Assembly: GCA_964640085.1 (NCBI GenBank)
Contig: CAZXFA010000003.1
Span: forward strand, 62,001 to 126,000
Reading direction: 5' to 3'
Length of the DNA: 64,000 nt
From: CAZXFA01 sp964640085
Lineage (GTDB): Bacteria; Actinomycetota; UBA4738; HRBIN12
Part shown: positions 1-11,156 of the stretch, in pieces
Layout: every line of letters begins with the position of its first letter
Numbering within the stretch: position 1 is the stretch's first letter
Position numbers and translations under genes: made by a program
The notes under the pieces: generated by a model
What the model saw: the letters and a program-made list of their open reading frames with translations, nothing else
Database searches by the model: none
What the model was told of the DNA's origin: nothing

Positions 1-714
1 GAGGAGCGGGGTCAGGCTCGGCCGGTAGAGGAGGTCGACGGCCAGGACCTGCGGTCCCAGCGGCGGGAGCGGGAGCTGCTCGCCCCGTCCGCCGAGCGGG
101 GTCGCGTTGACGACCAGGTCGCAGACGGCCTCGGGGGCTCGATCGAGGGGGATCACGTCCACCCCCGTCCCCAGTCGCTCGACCGTCGCGGTGAGGGGCG
201 CGGCACGCTCGGGCTCGCGGACGGCGACGGTGAGCTCGGTCAGACCGGAGCGCGCCAGGGCCAGCGCGCAGGCTCGAGCGGCGCCTCCGGCTCCGAAGAG
301 CAGAGCCCTGCGACCGGCGGCGTCGAACCCGGCGTCGTCGCGCAAGAAACGCTCGAAGCCGGGGACGTCGGTGTTGTGGCCTGTCAGCCCCTGCGGCCCC
401 ACCTCGATGGTGTTCACCGCTCCCAGCAGGCGCGCATCCTCTGACACGTCCGTGAGCAGCTCGGCGCACGCGATCTTGTGTGGCATCGTCACGTTGGCCC
501 CGACCAGACCGAGCGCCCGGAGGCCGGCGAGCGCGTCGGCCGTCGCGTTCGGCGGCACGGGCAGGGGCACGTACGCCCAGTCCATGTCTAGGGCGAGGAA
601 CGCCGCGTTGTGGATCACCGGCGACAGGCTGTGGGCGACCGGCCAGCCGATCACGCCGACCACCCGCGTGGTTCCGCGCAGCCGCGGAGGGGGGTCGACG
701 TCGGGTGGCCTCAC
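1..714 (-). CDS. aroE: shikimate dehydrogenase, C-terminus cut by window edge
   Basis: Reduces 3-dehydroshikimate to shikimate with NADPH in the cytosolic shikimate pathway. The first 238 codons are present and the frame stays open to base 1. The N-terminus has the substrate-binding pattern GWPVAHSLSPVIHNAAF near residue 22 and then GANVTMPHK, whose Lys is the catalytic base in the family. VNATPLG (plus-strand bases about 100-120) belongs to the NADP domain, and the last residues visible match the conserved D-x-x-Y-x-P-x-x-T-x-L-L pattern, so only the tail is missing. The GTG at 714 is chosen because GAGGAGG lies 7 bases upstream and overlaps the mltG stop. Last visible gene of the alaS-ruvX-mltG-aroE run. 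Confidence 0.93.
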   Translation of the reverse strand, partial: MRPPDVDPPPRLRGTTRVVGVIGWPVAHSLSPVIHNAAFLALDMDWAYVPLPVPPNATADALAGLRALGLVGANVTMPHKIACAELLTDVSEDARLLGAVNTIEVGPQGLTGHNTDVPGFERFLRDDAGFDAAGRRALLFGAGGAARACALALARSGLTELTVAVREPERAAPLTATVERLGTGVDVIPLDRAPEAVCDLVVNATPLGGRGEQLPLPPLGPQVLAVDLLYRPSLTPLL

Positions 715-726
715 CGACGGGCCTCC

Positions 727-1812
727 TCACTCATCGCAGCGGATCCGGTTCTGCTCGTGCTGTTCCAGCGTCGTGCCGAACTCGTGATGGCCGTCCTCGC
801 CGCAGAGCACGTAGTAGAGGAACTCGGTGTCGGCCGGGTTCAGGGCGGCCTCGAGCGAGGCGTGGCCCGGGCTCGAGATCGGCGTCGGCGGCAGCCCCTC
901 GTTGATCCGCGTGTTGTACGGGCTGTCGTACTCGAGGTCGGAGAACGACAGTTGGCCGTCGGGCGTGGGGTCGTCGTACAGGAGCGTCGCGTCGATCCCC
1001 AGGACCATCCCCAGCTCGAGGCGGTTGTAGATCACGCTTGCGATCACCGTCCGTTCCTCGGCGAGCTTGGCCTCCTCCTCGATCATCGACGCGATCACCA
1101 CCACCTCGTAGGGGGTGACGTCGAGATCCTCTGCGTTCTGCCAGGGCAGGTCCTCCGCGGCGCTCGCGAACTGGTCGAGGAGACGGCGGATCACCACCCG
1201 GGCGCTGGTCTCCCCTTCGACGAACTCGTAGGTCTCGGGGAACAGGAACCCCTCCAGGCTCTCGGCCCCCTCGGGCAGGTAGGGCGGGAGCGACCAGTCC
1301 TTCCTGCCGGCCGCCCGCAGGAAGCGCCGGGCCGGGATCCCCAGGTCCTCCTCCACGCGCTCGGCGATCTGTGTGAGCCGGTAGCCTTCCGGGATCGTCA
1401 GCCGAACGGCCGGGACCGGCTCGGGCGGCGTGGTCAGCACGTCGAACGCCTCGGTCGGCGTCATGTTCGTGGTGAGCTCGTACGTCCCGGCCCGGATCTC
1501 GTTCTCGCGGCCGTCGCGGCGCAGGAGCCACTTGGTGACCAGTCCGCACCGGACCACGTCCCGCTCGTGGAGCGCGTCCACGACCTGTGAACCGGTCATC
1601 CCCTCTGCGACCTCGAACGTGAGCGGCTCCCGGGGTCCACCGGCTCCCTGGCACCAGGAGTAGTAGCGGATCGATGCGTAGGCGATGCCGGCGAGCAGCA
1701 AGAGCAGCACGATGCCGATCCGGAGCCACCGGTTCCCGCGCCGTGGAGCCCGGTGGCGACCGGCGGCCTCGATCTCGGAGGGAGCGGTGTCCTGCATCCG
1801 GGGAGGCAGCAT
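727..1812 (-). CDS. mltG: endolytic murein transglycosylase MltG (YceG family)
   Basis: Cuts nascent peptidoglycan glycan strands at the membrane and so acts as a terminator of glycan polymerisation. The 361-residue product has a basic cytoplasmic start, one membrane segment (about residues 31-50, LRIGIVLLLLLAG) and an extracytoplasmic YceG domain. The catalytic Glu lies in SMIEEEAK near residue 242, and IDATLLYD and the C-terminal LPPTPISSPG are family signatures. The start is uncertain: ATG at 1812 or at 1797; neither has a clear RBS, and a TATGCT hexamer (1808-1813) could be a local promoter. It sits between ruvX and aroE, as in other actinobacteria. Confidence 0.92.
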   Translation of the reverse strand: MLPPRMQDTAPSEIEAAGRHRAPRRGNRWLRIGIVLLLLLAGIAYASIRYYSWCQGAGGPREPLTFEVAEGMTGSQVVDALHERDVVRCGLVTKWLLRRDGRENEIRAGTYELTTNMTPTEAFDVLTTPPEPVPAVRLTIPEGYRLTQIAERVEEDLGIPARRFLRAAGRKDWSLPPYLPEGAESLEGFLFPETYEFVEGETSARVVIRRLLDQFASAAEDLPWQNAEDLDVTPYEVVVIASMIEEEAKLAEERTVIASVIYNRLELGMVLGIDATLLYDDPTPDGQLSFSDLEYDSPYNTRINEGLPPTPISSPGHASLEAALNPADTEFLYYVLCGEDGHHEFGTTLEQHEQNRIRCDE

Positions 1813-1855
1813 ACCGACGCACGCCGTGGGGCTGCCTCGGCACCCCGATGCGCCG

Positions 1856-2273
1856 TCAGGTCTCCCGGGTGGCGTCGAGCCAGGACTGCAGGATCACGGT
1901 GGCTGACGAGCGATCGACCGAGCGTCGCCGCCTCGAGCCCCGGACACCAGCCTCTCGCAGGGCCCGTTCGGCCTCTACGGTCGAAAGACGCTCGTCGTGC
2001 AGGGTCACGGGGACCGACAGGATCGAGCGGAGGGCCTGCGCGAACCGTTCCGCGTGGTGCGCCCGCTCCCCCGCCTCTCCCGAGAGCACCAGCGGGTGCC
2101 CGACGACGACCGCGGTCGCCTCGTGCTCACGTACGAGCTCGGCGATCGCCTTCAGGTCCGCCGGCGCGCCGGTCCGGACCGTCCCGAGCGGCACCGCGAG
2201 TCTCCTCTCGTCGTCGCTGATCGCGACGCCGATCCTCGCGTCACCCAGGTCGAGGCCGAGGACGCGGCCCCGA

Positions 2274-2281
<8 letters not shown>
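1856..2281 (-). CDS. ruvX: RuvX/YqgF, putative Holliday junction resolvase / pre-16S rRNA nuclease
   Basis: A 141-residue RNase H-fold protein. The family takes part in 5' processing of pre-16S rRNA and has been proposed to resolve Holliday junctions. It starts with LGLDLGDARIGVAISD, which holds the first catalytic Asp. VGHPLVLSGEAG and the late ERLSTVEAERAL segment carry further conserved acidic residues. A longer frame exists upstream, but the GTG at 2281 overlaps the alaS stop (GTGGCTGA) and gives the normal family length, so translation is probably coupled to alaS. Confidence 0.9.
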
Positions 2282-4898
<2,617 letters not shown>

Positions 4899-4911
4899 CG
4901 GGAGGCTCAGT

Positions 4912-5148
4912 CTACGGGCTCTCCTCTCCCGAGCCCTGGAGCTCCTCCTCCCGTTGACGCATCGCCTCGCGGCCCTCGGCGATCGACTCGCTGACCAGCT
5001 TTGCCAGGTCCATCAGGCCGCCCCGCGCCTCGCGGGCCAGGTTCGCGGGCGCCACCTTGCTCGCTTGCTTCCGCATGAACCGCAGGGTCACCGCGGCGCC
5101 GACGGCCCCGGCGCCCAGGCCGAGCGCGAGCCAGAAGATCCGCCTCAC
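4912..5148 (-). CDS. small single-pass membrane protein
   Basis: A 78-residue protein of unknown function. One N-terminal membrane segment (about residues 5-22, FWLALGLGAGAVGAAV) is followed by a basic stretch and an acidic, charged C-terminal helix. The GTG at 5148 overlaps the stop of the DUF948 gene (TCGTGAGG), so the two are probably translationally coupled. The pairing with a DUF948 gene just upstream of alaS is common in actinobacteria. It resembles short YtxH-like membrane proteins, but similarity is too weak for a firm family call. Confidence 0.7.
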   Translation of the reverse strand: MRRIFWLALGLGAGAVGAAVTLRFMRKQASKVAPANLAREARGGLMDLAKLVSESIAEGREAMRQREEELQGSGEESP

Positions 5149-5543
5149 GAACCGCCCTTCTTCCTCTTCTTCTTGTCGCCGCCGAAGCGGCTGGCCGCCT
5201 TCCGGAGACCGGCTCCGAAGGAGATGAGCTTCACCAGCGGCCCGGACGCGGCCTGCTCCACCAGGCCGGAGATCCGTTGGACGCGTCCTACGACCTCGCC
5301 CGCCGCCACGAGCATCCCGTCCACCCGATCGAGCTCGCGGTTGGTCCGTTCGACCGACCCCTTGACCTCGGTCAGCAGCGGCACGGTCTCCTCCCGGATC
5401 CCGTCGATCAGGAGCTTGGTGCTCTCCAGCACGCGGAACGTGTTGATCAGCACGACGCAGAGGAACAGGACCAGCAGGCCCCAGAAGGCGGAGAGGATGA
5501 TGAGGGCGACGTCTCCCCCGTCGAGCGCGGCGATCACGGTCAT
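5145..5543 (-). CDS. DUF948 family membrane protein
   Basis: A 132-residue protein with an N-terminal membrane helix (about residues 13-35, VALIILSAFWGLLVLFLCVVL), a central heptad-like region where Leu, Val and charged residues alternate (likely coiled coil), and a Lys-rich tail (DKKKRKKGGS). This is the DUF948/YtxG layout. The function is not established; relatives are linked to the cell envelope or general stress. It is the first gene of the run leading into alaS, ruvX, mltG and aroE, with a promoter-like hexamer 42 bases upstream of its ATG. Confidence 0.75.
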   Translation of the reverse strand: MTVIAALDGGDVALIILSAFWGLLVLFLCVVLINTFRVLESTKLLIDGIREETVPLLTEVKGSVERTNRELDRVDGMLVAAGEVVGRVQRISGLVEQAASGPLVKLISFGAGLRKAASRFGGDKKKRKKGGS

Positions 5544-5584
5544 GGTCGGGGCTCCTTCGGCTCGGTTCGGGAACAGGCCCGGGC

Positions 5585-5590
5585 ATCATA
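5585..5590 (-). promoter_or_regulatory. -10 promoter hexamer for the DUF948-alaS-aroE run
   Basis: The minus strand reads TATGAT here, preceded by GG, which fits an actinobacterial housekeeping -10. A convincing -35 is not visible. Transcription would start near 5578 and leave a leader of about 35 bases before the ATG at 5543. There is no other likely promoter before ruvX. Confidence 0.45.
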
Positions 5591-5653
5591 CCCAGGCGCT
5601 CGGGACGGCCGTCGCCCGTTGCCGCGGAGGGCGTCGGCCGTCACGATGTCCGG

Positions 5654-6124
5654 ATGCCGACCGCCACCATCCGCCGTTTCCTGCGCTCCGACCTGGGCCG
5701 CAAGGGGATGAGGTACGCGGCGGTCTCGGCCGTGTCGATCGCGATCACCGAGGCCGTGCTGGCCTTCACGTTCGGCGTGCTCGGGTGGCAGGCGCGGGTC
5801 GCGAACCTGGTCGCGTTCGTGTGCGGCGGCGTGCCCGCCTACGTACTCAACCGACGATGGACCTGGCGGAAGACCGGGCGATCGCACCTCACGCGGGAGG
5901 TCCTCCCGTTCTGGGTCCTGGCGTTCCTCGGCCTCGGGCTGTCCACACTGGCGGTCGGGGTGGCCGACGACGCCGCGGCGGACCTCACGGACTCCCGTCG
6001 GCTCCAGACGATGATCGTGGTGGGAGCATCGCTCGCGGCGTTCGGGACCGTCTGGGTGGCGAAGTTCTTCGCGTTCGACCGCCTGATGTTCGGCGAGGAC
6101 GCGCTGTTCCACCGCCGCCGCTGA
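5654..6124 (+). CDS. GtrA family membrane protein
   Basis: A 156-residue protein with four hydrophobic segments at about residues 20-40, 47-68, 87-105 and 118-140. Between the second and third is the conserved GtrA pattern NRRWTWR, with basic residues on the cytoplasmic side. GtrA proteins are thought to help flip or deliver polyprenyl-linked sugars for cell-surface glycans; the exact substrate cannot be told. It stands alone, divergent from the DUF948 gene with about 110 bases between, which probably hold both promoters. Confidence 0.82.
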   Translation: MPTATIRRFLRSDLGRKGMRYAAVSAVSIAITEAVLAFTFGVLGWQARVANLVAFVCGGVPAYVLNRRWTWRKTGRSHLTREVLPFWVLAFLGLGLSTLAVGVADDAAADLTDSRRLQTMIVVGASLAAFGTVWVAKFFAFDRLMFGEDALFHRRR

Positions 6125-6457
6125 CCGGGTGACCGGGGATCCGCCGGCCACCGGATCTTCCGGATCCGGTACCGCTGGGGTGTCCCCGCCTCCGGCCTGG
6201 AGCTTCGCGAGGGCCGGGTCCGCATCCGCCTTCGCGGCGAACCGGCCCATATCCACCCACCGAAGGCGATCGACGTGGCCTTCTCGAGGACCCACCGATC
6301 GCGACCCCGGGCGCCACTGAAGCGCACACCCAAGCCGACGCCGAACAGCTGCTGCGGATCCGTCCCCACCAGGGCAAGATCTTGGCTCTCATCGATGCGC
6401 GGGCGCGCGACGGGATGGGATCTGGGTGACCGCGGACATCGGCGAGGAGGGGATGGG
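6125..6457 (+). other. 333-bp stretch without a convincing gene
   Basis: Between gtrA and the end of rarA no frame is open over the whole stretch with a start and RBS. Short coding-like pieces appear in different frames. On the plus strand, bases about 6200-6260 read LELREGRVRIRLRGEP and bases about 6313-6430 read, in another frame, AEQLLRIRPHQGKILALIDARA before a TGA. A minus-strand frame is also open. This could be a decayed gene or simply high-GC frame bias. Confidence 0.4.
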
Positions 6458-7705
6458 CTAAGAAGGACCGCCGGAGGGCTCGCCCTCCTCACCCTCGTCC
6501 GAGGGCTCGTAATAGCGGCGGCCCGAGAACCGAGCCGGGCGGTACTCCTGCTCGACCCGGTGTCCCGGGTAGTCGTGCGGGTACTTGTAGCCCTTGCCGT
6601 AGCCGAGCTTCTTCAGACCGGGATGGCCCGACGGCTCCTTCAGGTGAAGCGGGACCGGGTCGCTCGAGGCCGCGTCGTCCTGAGCCTTGCCGAGCGCGGT
6701 GAGCACTGTGTTCGACTTCGGCGCCCGGGCGAGGTAGAGCGCCGCCTCCGCCAGGTTCAGCCGCGCCTCGGGCAGTCCCACGTACTCGACCGCCTGGGCG
6801 GCCGCCACCGCGACGAGCAGGGCTCGGGGATCCGCGAGGCCGACGTCCTCGCTCGCGTGCACGACCATCCGCCGGGCGATGTAGCGAGGGTCCTCGCCGG
6901 CCTCGAGCATCCGCGCGAGCCAGAACAGCGCCGCGTCGGGGTCCGATCCGCGGATGCTCTTGATGAACGCGCTGATCACGTCGAAATGCGCGTCGCCCTG
7001 CCGATCGTAGACGATCGCCTTCTGCTGCACCGCGTCGGCGGCGCGGTCGCGCGTCACGACGGACTCCCCCGCGGCCCGCGCGGCGAGCACGGCGGCCTCG
7101 AGCCCGGTGAGCGCGACCCGCGCGTCGCCCTCCGCTACCTCGACGAGGTGGTCCATCGCCTCGTACGGGACCTCGACGTCGAGCTTCCCGAGCCCATGCT
7201 CCCCGTCGGCGACGGCGCGTCGGAGAAGCTCGCGGATCTCGTCCGGCGCCAGCGGCTCGAGCCGCAGCAGGATGCAGCGCGAGAGCAGCGGCGTCACGAG
7301 CGAGAAGTACGGGTTCTCGGTCGTGGCCCCGATCAGCGTGATCGTCCCGTCCTCCACCGTGGGGAGCAGCACGTCCTGCTGCGCCTTCGACCAACGGTGG
7401 ACCTCGTCCACGAAGAGCACCGTCCGGAACATCCCACCCTCCGCGCGCTCCATCACTTTCCGGGCATCGGCCACACCCGACGAGACCGCCGAGAGTTGCA
7501 CGATCTCGGCCCCGACGGCATCCGCCAGCAGGTACGCGAGGGTCGTCTTCCCGGTGCCGGCAGGGCCCCACAGGAGCAGCGAGGGCAGGTGCCCGGCCTC
7601 CAGGAGCTGCGTGAGCGTCCTGCCCGGACCGAGCAGGTGCCGCTGGCCGACGAAGTCCTCGAAGGTCCGAGGTCGCATCCTGGCCGCGAGCGGGACCTCG
7701 GCCAT
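6458..7705 (-). CDS. rarA: replication-associated recombination protein A (RarA/MgsA AAA+ ATPase)
   Basis: A 415-residue AAA+ ATPase related to clamp-loader subunits and RuvB that acts at stalled replication forks. Walker A GPAGTGKTT is near residue 46, Walker B LFVDEVHRW near 91 and sensor 1 IGATTENPYFS near 117. The C-terminal MgsA domain includes IRGSDPDAALFWLARML and a basic end with RYYEPSDEGEE. The start MAEVPLAARMRP is typical of the family. It lies 6 bp downstream of the F420-oxidoreductase gene, in a run with aspS and hisS. Confidence 0.93.
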   Translation of the reverse strand: MAEVPLAARMRPRTFEDFVGQRHLLGPGRTLTQLLEAGHLPSLLLWGPAGTGKTTLAYLLADAVGAEIVQLSAVSSGVADARKVMERAEGGMFRTVLFVDEVHRWSKAQQDVLLPTVEDGTITLIGATTENPYFSLVTPLLSRCILLRLEPLAPDEIRELLRRAVADGEHGLGKLDVEVPYEAMDHLVEVAEGDARVALTGLEAAVLAARAAGESVVTRDRAADAVQQKAIVYDRQGDAHFDVISAFIKSIRGSDPDAALFWLARMLEAGEDPRYIARRMVVHASEDVGLADPRALLVAVAAAQAVEYVGLPEARLNLAEAALYLARAPKSNTVLTALGKAQDDAASSDPVPLHLKEPSGHPGLKKLGYGKGYKYPHDYPGHRVEQEYRPARFSGRRYYEPSDEGEEGEPSGGPS

Positions 7706-7711
7706 CGAGTC

Positions 7712-8107
7712 TCAGTCCCGGTAGCGGACGATCCGGTCGGGGCGGATCCTCAGGATCTCTCGGACCTGGCCGGGCGCGTACGCGTACCCGTGCCCGTCGT
7801 ACCGATGTGAGAGCTCGTCGATGTGACGCTCGGCCCGATCCCCGACCTCGATGTCGACCACGGTTCCGGTGATCGAGATCCAGTCGTACGCGTCCCCACC
7901 CCGCAGCACCGAGAGCGCCACGCGGGGGTTCGCATGCACGTTCCGGTCCTTCACCCGCCCCTGCGCGGTGTTCACCAGGACATGCCCGTCCGCGGCGTCC
8001 ACCCAGGTCACGGTGGCGTGCGGCGAGCCGTCGGGGTTGACCGTGACGAACGTGGCGAAGTCGGTTCCCGTCAGGTACTCCATGTCCCGGGGGGTCAGGT
8101 CGGTCAT
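7712..8107 (-). CDS. PPOX-class, probably F420-dependent oxidoreductase
   Basis: A 131-residue split-barrel flavin/deazaflavin-binding protein. Characteristic parts are FATFVTVNPDGSPHATVTW at the N-terminus, VNTAQGRVKDRNVHANPRV in the middle and a C-terminal REILRIRPDRIVRYRD. The layout matches the TIGR03618-type F420 group, common in actinobacteria; the physiological substrate is unknown. Its ATG overlaps the aspS stop (ATGA), so it is translated from the aspS message. Assignment to F420 rather than FMN rests on family resemblance. Confidence 0.82.
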   Translation of the reverse strand: MTDLTPRDMEYLTGTDFATFVTVNPDGSPHATVTWVDAADGHVLVNTAQGRVKDRNVHANPRVALSVLRGGDAYDWISITGTVVDIEVGDRAERHIDELSHRYDGHGYAYAPGQVREILRIRPDRIVRYRD

Positions 8108-9891
8108 CGCTCCTCCTCGGGTCGGGTGGGCGGCGCCACGACGGCGATCCCGAGCTCGCGGAGCTGGATCTCGTCCACCCGAGCCGGTGCCCCGGTGAGC
8201 GGGTCGGCCCCCGACTGCGCCTTCGGGAACGCCGTGACGTCGCGGATCGCCTCCTTGCCGGCCATGAGCATCACGATCCGGTCGATCCCGAACGCCACGC
8301 CCCCGTGCGGCGGGACGCCGTACCGGAACGCGCCGATCAGGTGCCCGAACTGCTCCTCGGTCTCTTCGGGCGACAGGCCCAGCACCTCGAACACCTTCCT
8401 CTGCACCTCGGGGCGGTGGATCCGGATGCTCCCGCCGCCCAGCTCGAACCCGTTCAGGACCAGGTCGTAGGCCCGGGCCCTCGCGGTGCCCGGATCCAGG
8501 TCGTCGCTCGCCGGCGAGGTGAACGGGTGGTGCACGCTCACCCACTTGCCCTCGTCGTCGCTCCACTCGAAGAGCGGGGGCTCGACCATCCAGCAGAACG
8601 CCCACTCGCCGTCGGGGATCAGGGCGAGGCGCTCGGCCATCTCCCGACGGAGCCCGTCGAGGGCCACGTTTGCCCGGTCCTCTCGGTCCGCGACGATCAG
8701 CACCAGGTCGCCGGGGGACGCGCCCGTGGCCGTGCGGAGCCCCTGGACCTCCTCCGGGGACAGGTGCTTCTCGACGGGCGAGCGGACGCCGTCCGCCTCC
8801 ACGACCAGCCAGACGAGCCCGGCCGCGCCGCGCTCCCTGGTCACCTGGACCAGGTGGTCGAGTTCGTTCCGCGACAGCGAAGCCCCTCCCGGCGCCGCGA
8901 ACCCCTTCACGATGCCACCCTCGGCGAGCGCGGACGCGAACGCCCGGAAGCCGGTCCCGGCGAAGAGCCCCCCGAGGTCCGCCATCTCCATCCCGTAGCG
9001 GAGGTCGGGGCGGTCGGTCCCGAACCGCGCGAGCATCTCGCCGTACGCCATCCGCGGGAACGGCATCCGTACCTCGACCCCCCGGGTCTCGAGGACGATC
9101 CGGGCCATCAACGGCTCGATCACGGCGAACACGTCGCCCTCGTCGACGAACGACATCTCGAGGTCGAGCTGCGTGAACTCCAGGCCGCGATCGGCGCGCG
9201 GGCTCTCGTCGCGGAAGCACCGGACGATCTGGTAGTAGCGGTCCTGTCCGGCCACCATCAGGAGCTGCTTGAGCTGTTGTGGCGACTGCGGGAGCGCGTA
9301 GAAGGTGCCCGGCCACAGCCGCGAGGGCACGAGGAAGTCCCGGGCGCCCTCGGGCGTGCTCCGCGTGAGGTACGGTGTCTCGACCTCCACGAACCCCCGG
9401 GCCTCCATCTCCTCACGGACGATCCGGTTGACCCGGTGCCGCAGGGCGAGGATGCGGGTCATCTCCGGGCGCCGCAGGTCCAGGTAGCGGTACCGAAGCC
9501 GCAGCTCCTCGGAGGCCTCGATCCGGTCCTCGATCGGGAAGGGCGGGGTCTCCGCGGCCGCCAGGATCTCGACCGCGGTCACCGCGACCTCGACCACGCC
9601 GGTGGCGAGCTCGGGGTTCACCGTCCCCTCGGGGCGTCGCCGGACCTTGCCGGTGACGCGGACGACCGACTCCGCCTTCAGCGACTGGGCGGCGGCATGG
9701 GCCTCGGGAGCGTCCTCCGGGTGGACGACGAGCTGCACGAGCCCCTCGCGGTCCCGCAGGTCGACGAAGGTCACGCCGCCGTGGTCGCGCTGCCGCCAGA
9801 CCCAGCCGCACAAGGCGACCTGGGCTCCGACGTCGGACGCGCGGAGCTCGCCGCAGGCGTGGCTACGCATCGCGGTCCGTAGCTCGCTCAT
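8104..9891 (-). CDS. aspS: aspartyl-tRNA synthetase, probably non-discriminating
   Basis: Charges tRNA-Asp. The 595-residue bacterial-type enzyme has an N-terminal anticodon-binding OB fold, a class II core (motif 2 FRDESPRADRGLEFTQLDLE), an inserted GAD domain and motif 3 GVAFGIDRIVML. In the OB fold RQRDHGG carries His at residue 37 and RRPEGT carries Gly at 89. These are the residues of enzymes that also accept tRNA-Asn, whereas the Escherichia coli enzyme has Leu at the first site. If so, Asn-tRNA-Asn would need the GatCAB amidotransferase, not visible here. It overlaps hisS upstream by ATGA. Confidence 0.96.
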   Translation of the reverse strand: MSELRTAMRSHACGELRASDVGAQVALCGWVWRQRDHGGVTFVDLRDREGLVQLVVHPEDAPEAHAAAQSLKAESVVRVTGKVRRRPEGTVNPELATGVVEVAVTAVEILAAAETPPFPIEDRIEASEELRLRYRYLDLRRPEMTRILALRHRVNRIVREEMEARGFVEVETPYLTRSTPEGARDFLVPSRLWPGTFYALPQSPQQLKQLLMVAGQDRYYQIVRCFRDESPRADRGLEFTQLDLEMSFVDEGDVFAVIEPLMARIVLETRGVEVRMPFPRMAYGEMLARFGTDRPDLRYGMEMADLGGLFAGTGFRAFASALAEGGIVKGFAAPGGASLSRNELDHLVQVTRERGAAGLVWLVVEADGVRSPVEKHLSPEEVQGLRTATGASPGDLVLIVADREDRANVALDGLRREMAERLALIPDGEWAFCWMVEPPLFEWSDDEGKWVSVHHPFTSPASDDLDPGTARARAYDLVLNGFELGGGSIRIHRPEVQRKVFEVLGLSPEETEEQFGHLIGAFRYGVPPHGGVAFGIDRIVMLMAGKEAIRDVTAFPKAQSGADPLTGAPARVDEIQLRELGIAVVAPPTRPEEER

Positions 9892-11156
9892 CCCTCTCCC
9901 ATCCCCGAGGTCAGCCGGTCCATCACCTCGCCCGCGGGGACCTCCTCCTGCGCGCCGTCGGACAGGCGGCGGAGCGTCACGAGCCCCTCGGCGACCTCGC
10001 GCTCCCCCACGATCGCGGCGAACCGCGCGCCGGCGCGGTCAGCCGCCCGCAGCTGCGCCTTCAGCGGCCGCTCCCCCAGTGCCGCTGCGGCCGCGACCCC
10101 CGCCGCGCGCAGCTCCCGGACGAGCGCCACCGCGGCCGCGCGGGCCGCGTCGCCGAGCGCAACGACGAAGCACATCGGTCCACGCGGCCCGGGGACCGCC
10201 AGCCCCTCCTCCTCCATCGCGAGCAGCACGCGGTCCAGGCCGAGGCCGAACCCCACGCCCGGCGTGGGCGGCCCCCCGAGCACCTCGGCGAGCCCGTCGT
10301 ACCGCCCCCCGCCGCACAGGGTCGCCTGCGCGGGGGAGAGCACGTCCGAGACGAACTCGAACGCCGTCCGCGTGTAGTAGTCGAGCCCCCGGACCAGCCG
10401 CCGGTCCTCGACGAAGGCGATCCCCGCCCCCTCGAGCCCCACGCGCACACCCGCGTAGTGCTCCGCGCACACTTCGCACAGGTGGTCGGCGATCGTGGGC
10501 GCCGCCAGCACGAAGTCCTTCCCACCGTCCACCTTGCAGTCGAAGACCCGCAGCGGGTTGGTCTCGAGCCGGGTCCGGCAGTCCTCGTCCAGGTCGTCCA
10601 GATGTTCGCGGAAGTGGGCCACGAGCAGCTCCCGGTACGCGGGCCGACAGACCGGGTCCCCGATCGAGTTCACGCGGAGCTCGAGGCGTCGCAGCCCGCG
10701 GTCCCGGAGGTACCGATCGCCGACCGCGATCGTCTCGACGTCGGCGGCCGGACCCGCCTCGTCGATCACCTCCACGCCGAACTGCCGGAACTCACGCATC
10801 CGACCGGCCTGCGGACGGCCGTGCCGCCAGCTCAGCATCAGGTAGTAGCCCTTGAACGGCGACGGAAGGTCCTGCGCCCGGGCGAGGTAGGCGCGCACGG
10901 CCGGAGCGGTGCCCTCGGGACGGAGGGTAAGCGACCGCCCCCCCTTGTCCTCGAACGTGTACATCTCCTTCGTCACCACGTCCGAGGTCCCCCCCGACGT
11001 ACGCACGAACAGCTCGGTGTGCTCGAACGCCGGCGTCTCGAGGTAGCGGTACCCGAACAGCCGGGCTATCTCGTGCGCGGTCTCGTACAGGCCGAGCATC
11101 GCCTCCGATCGCGGCGGCATGAGGTCGTCGGTCCCGCGGGGCGGTCGGAGCTCCAC
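9888..11156 (-). CDS. hisS: histidyl-tRNA synthetase
   Basis: Charges tRNA-His. The 422 residues carry class II motif 1 near the start (PPRGTDDLMP), motif 2 LRPEGTAPAVRAYL with LSWRHGRPQAGRMREFRQFGVE, the HisA signature LVRGLDYYTRTAFEF, motif 3 GVGFGLGLDRVLLAME and a C-terminal anticodon domain. The start is GTG at 11156, directly next to the stop of the metallo-hydrolase upstream. The next gene, aspS, overlaps it by 4 bp, so the two synthetases form one unit. Confidence 0.96.
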   Translation of the reverse strand: MELRPPRGTDDLMPPRSEAMLGLYETAHEIARLFGYRYLETPAFEHTELFVRTSGGTSDVVTKEMYTFEDKGGRSLTLRPEGTAPAVRAYLARAQDLPSPFKGYYLMLSWRHGRPQAGRMREFRQFGVEVIDEAGPAADVETIAVGDRYLRDRGLRRLELRVNSIGDPVCRPAYRELLVAHFREHLDDLDEDCRTRLETNPLRVFDCKVDGGKDFVLAAPTIADHLCEVCAEHYAGVRVGLEGAGIAFVEDRRLVRGLDYYTRTAFEFVSDVLSPAQATLCGGGRYDGLAEVLGGPPTPGVGFGLGLDRVLLAMEEEGLAVPGPRGPMCFVVALGDAARAAAVALVRELRAAGVAAAAALGERPLKAQLRAADRAGARFAAIVGEREVAEGLVTLRRLSDGAQEEVPAGEVMDRLTSGMGEG

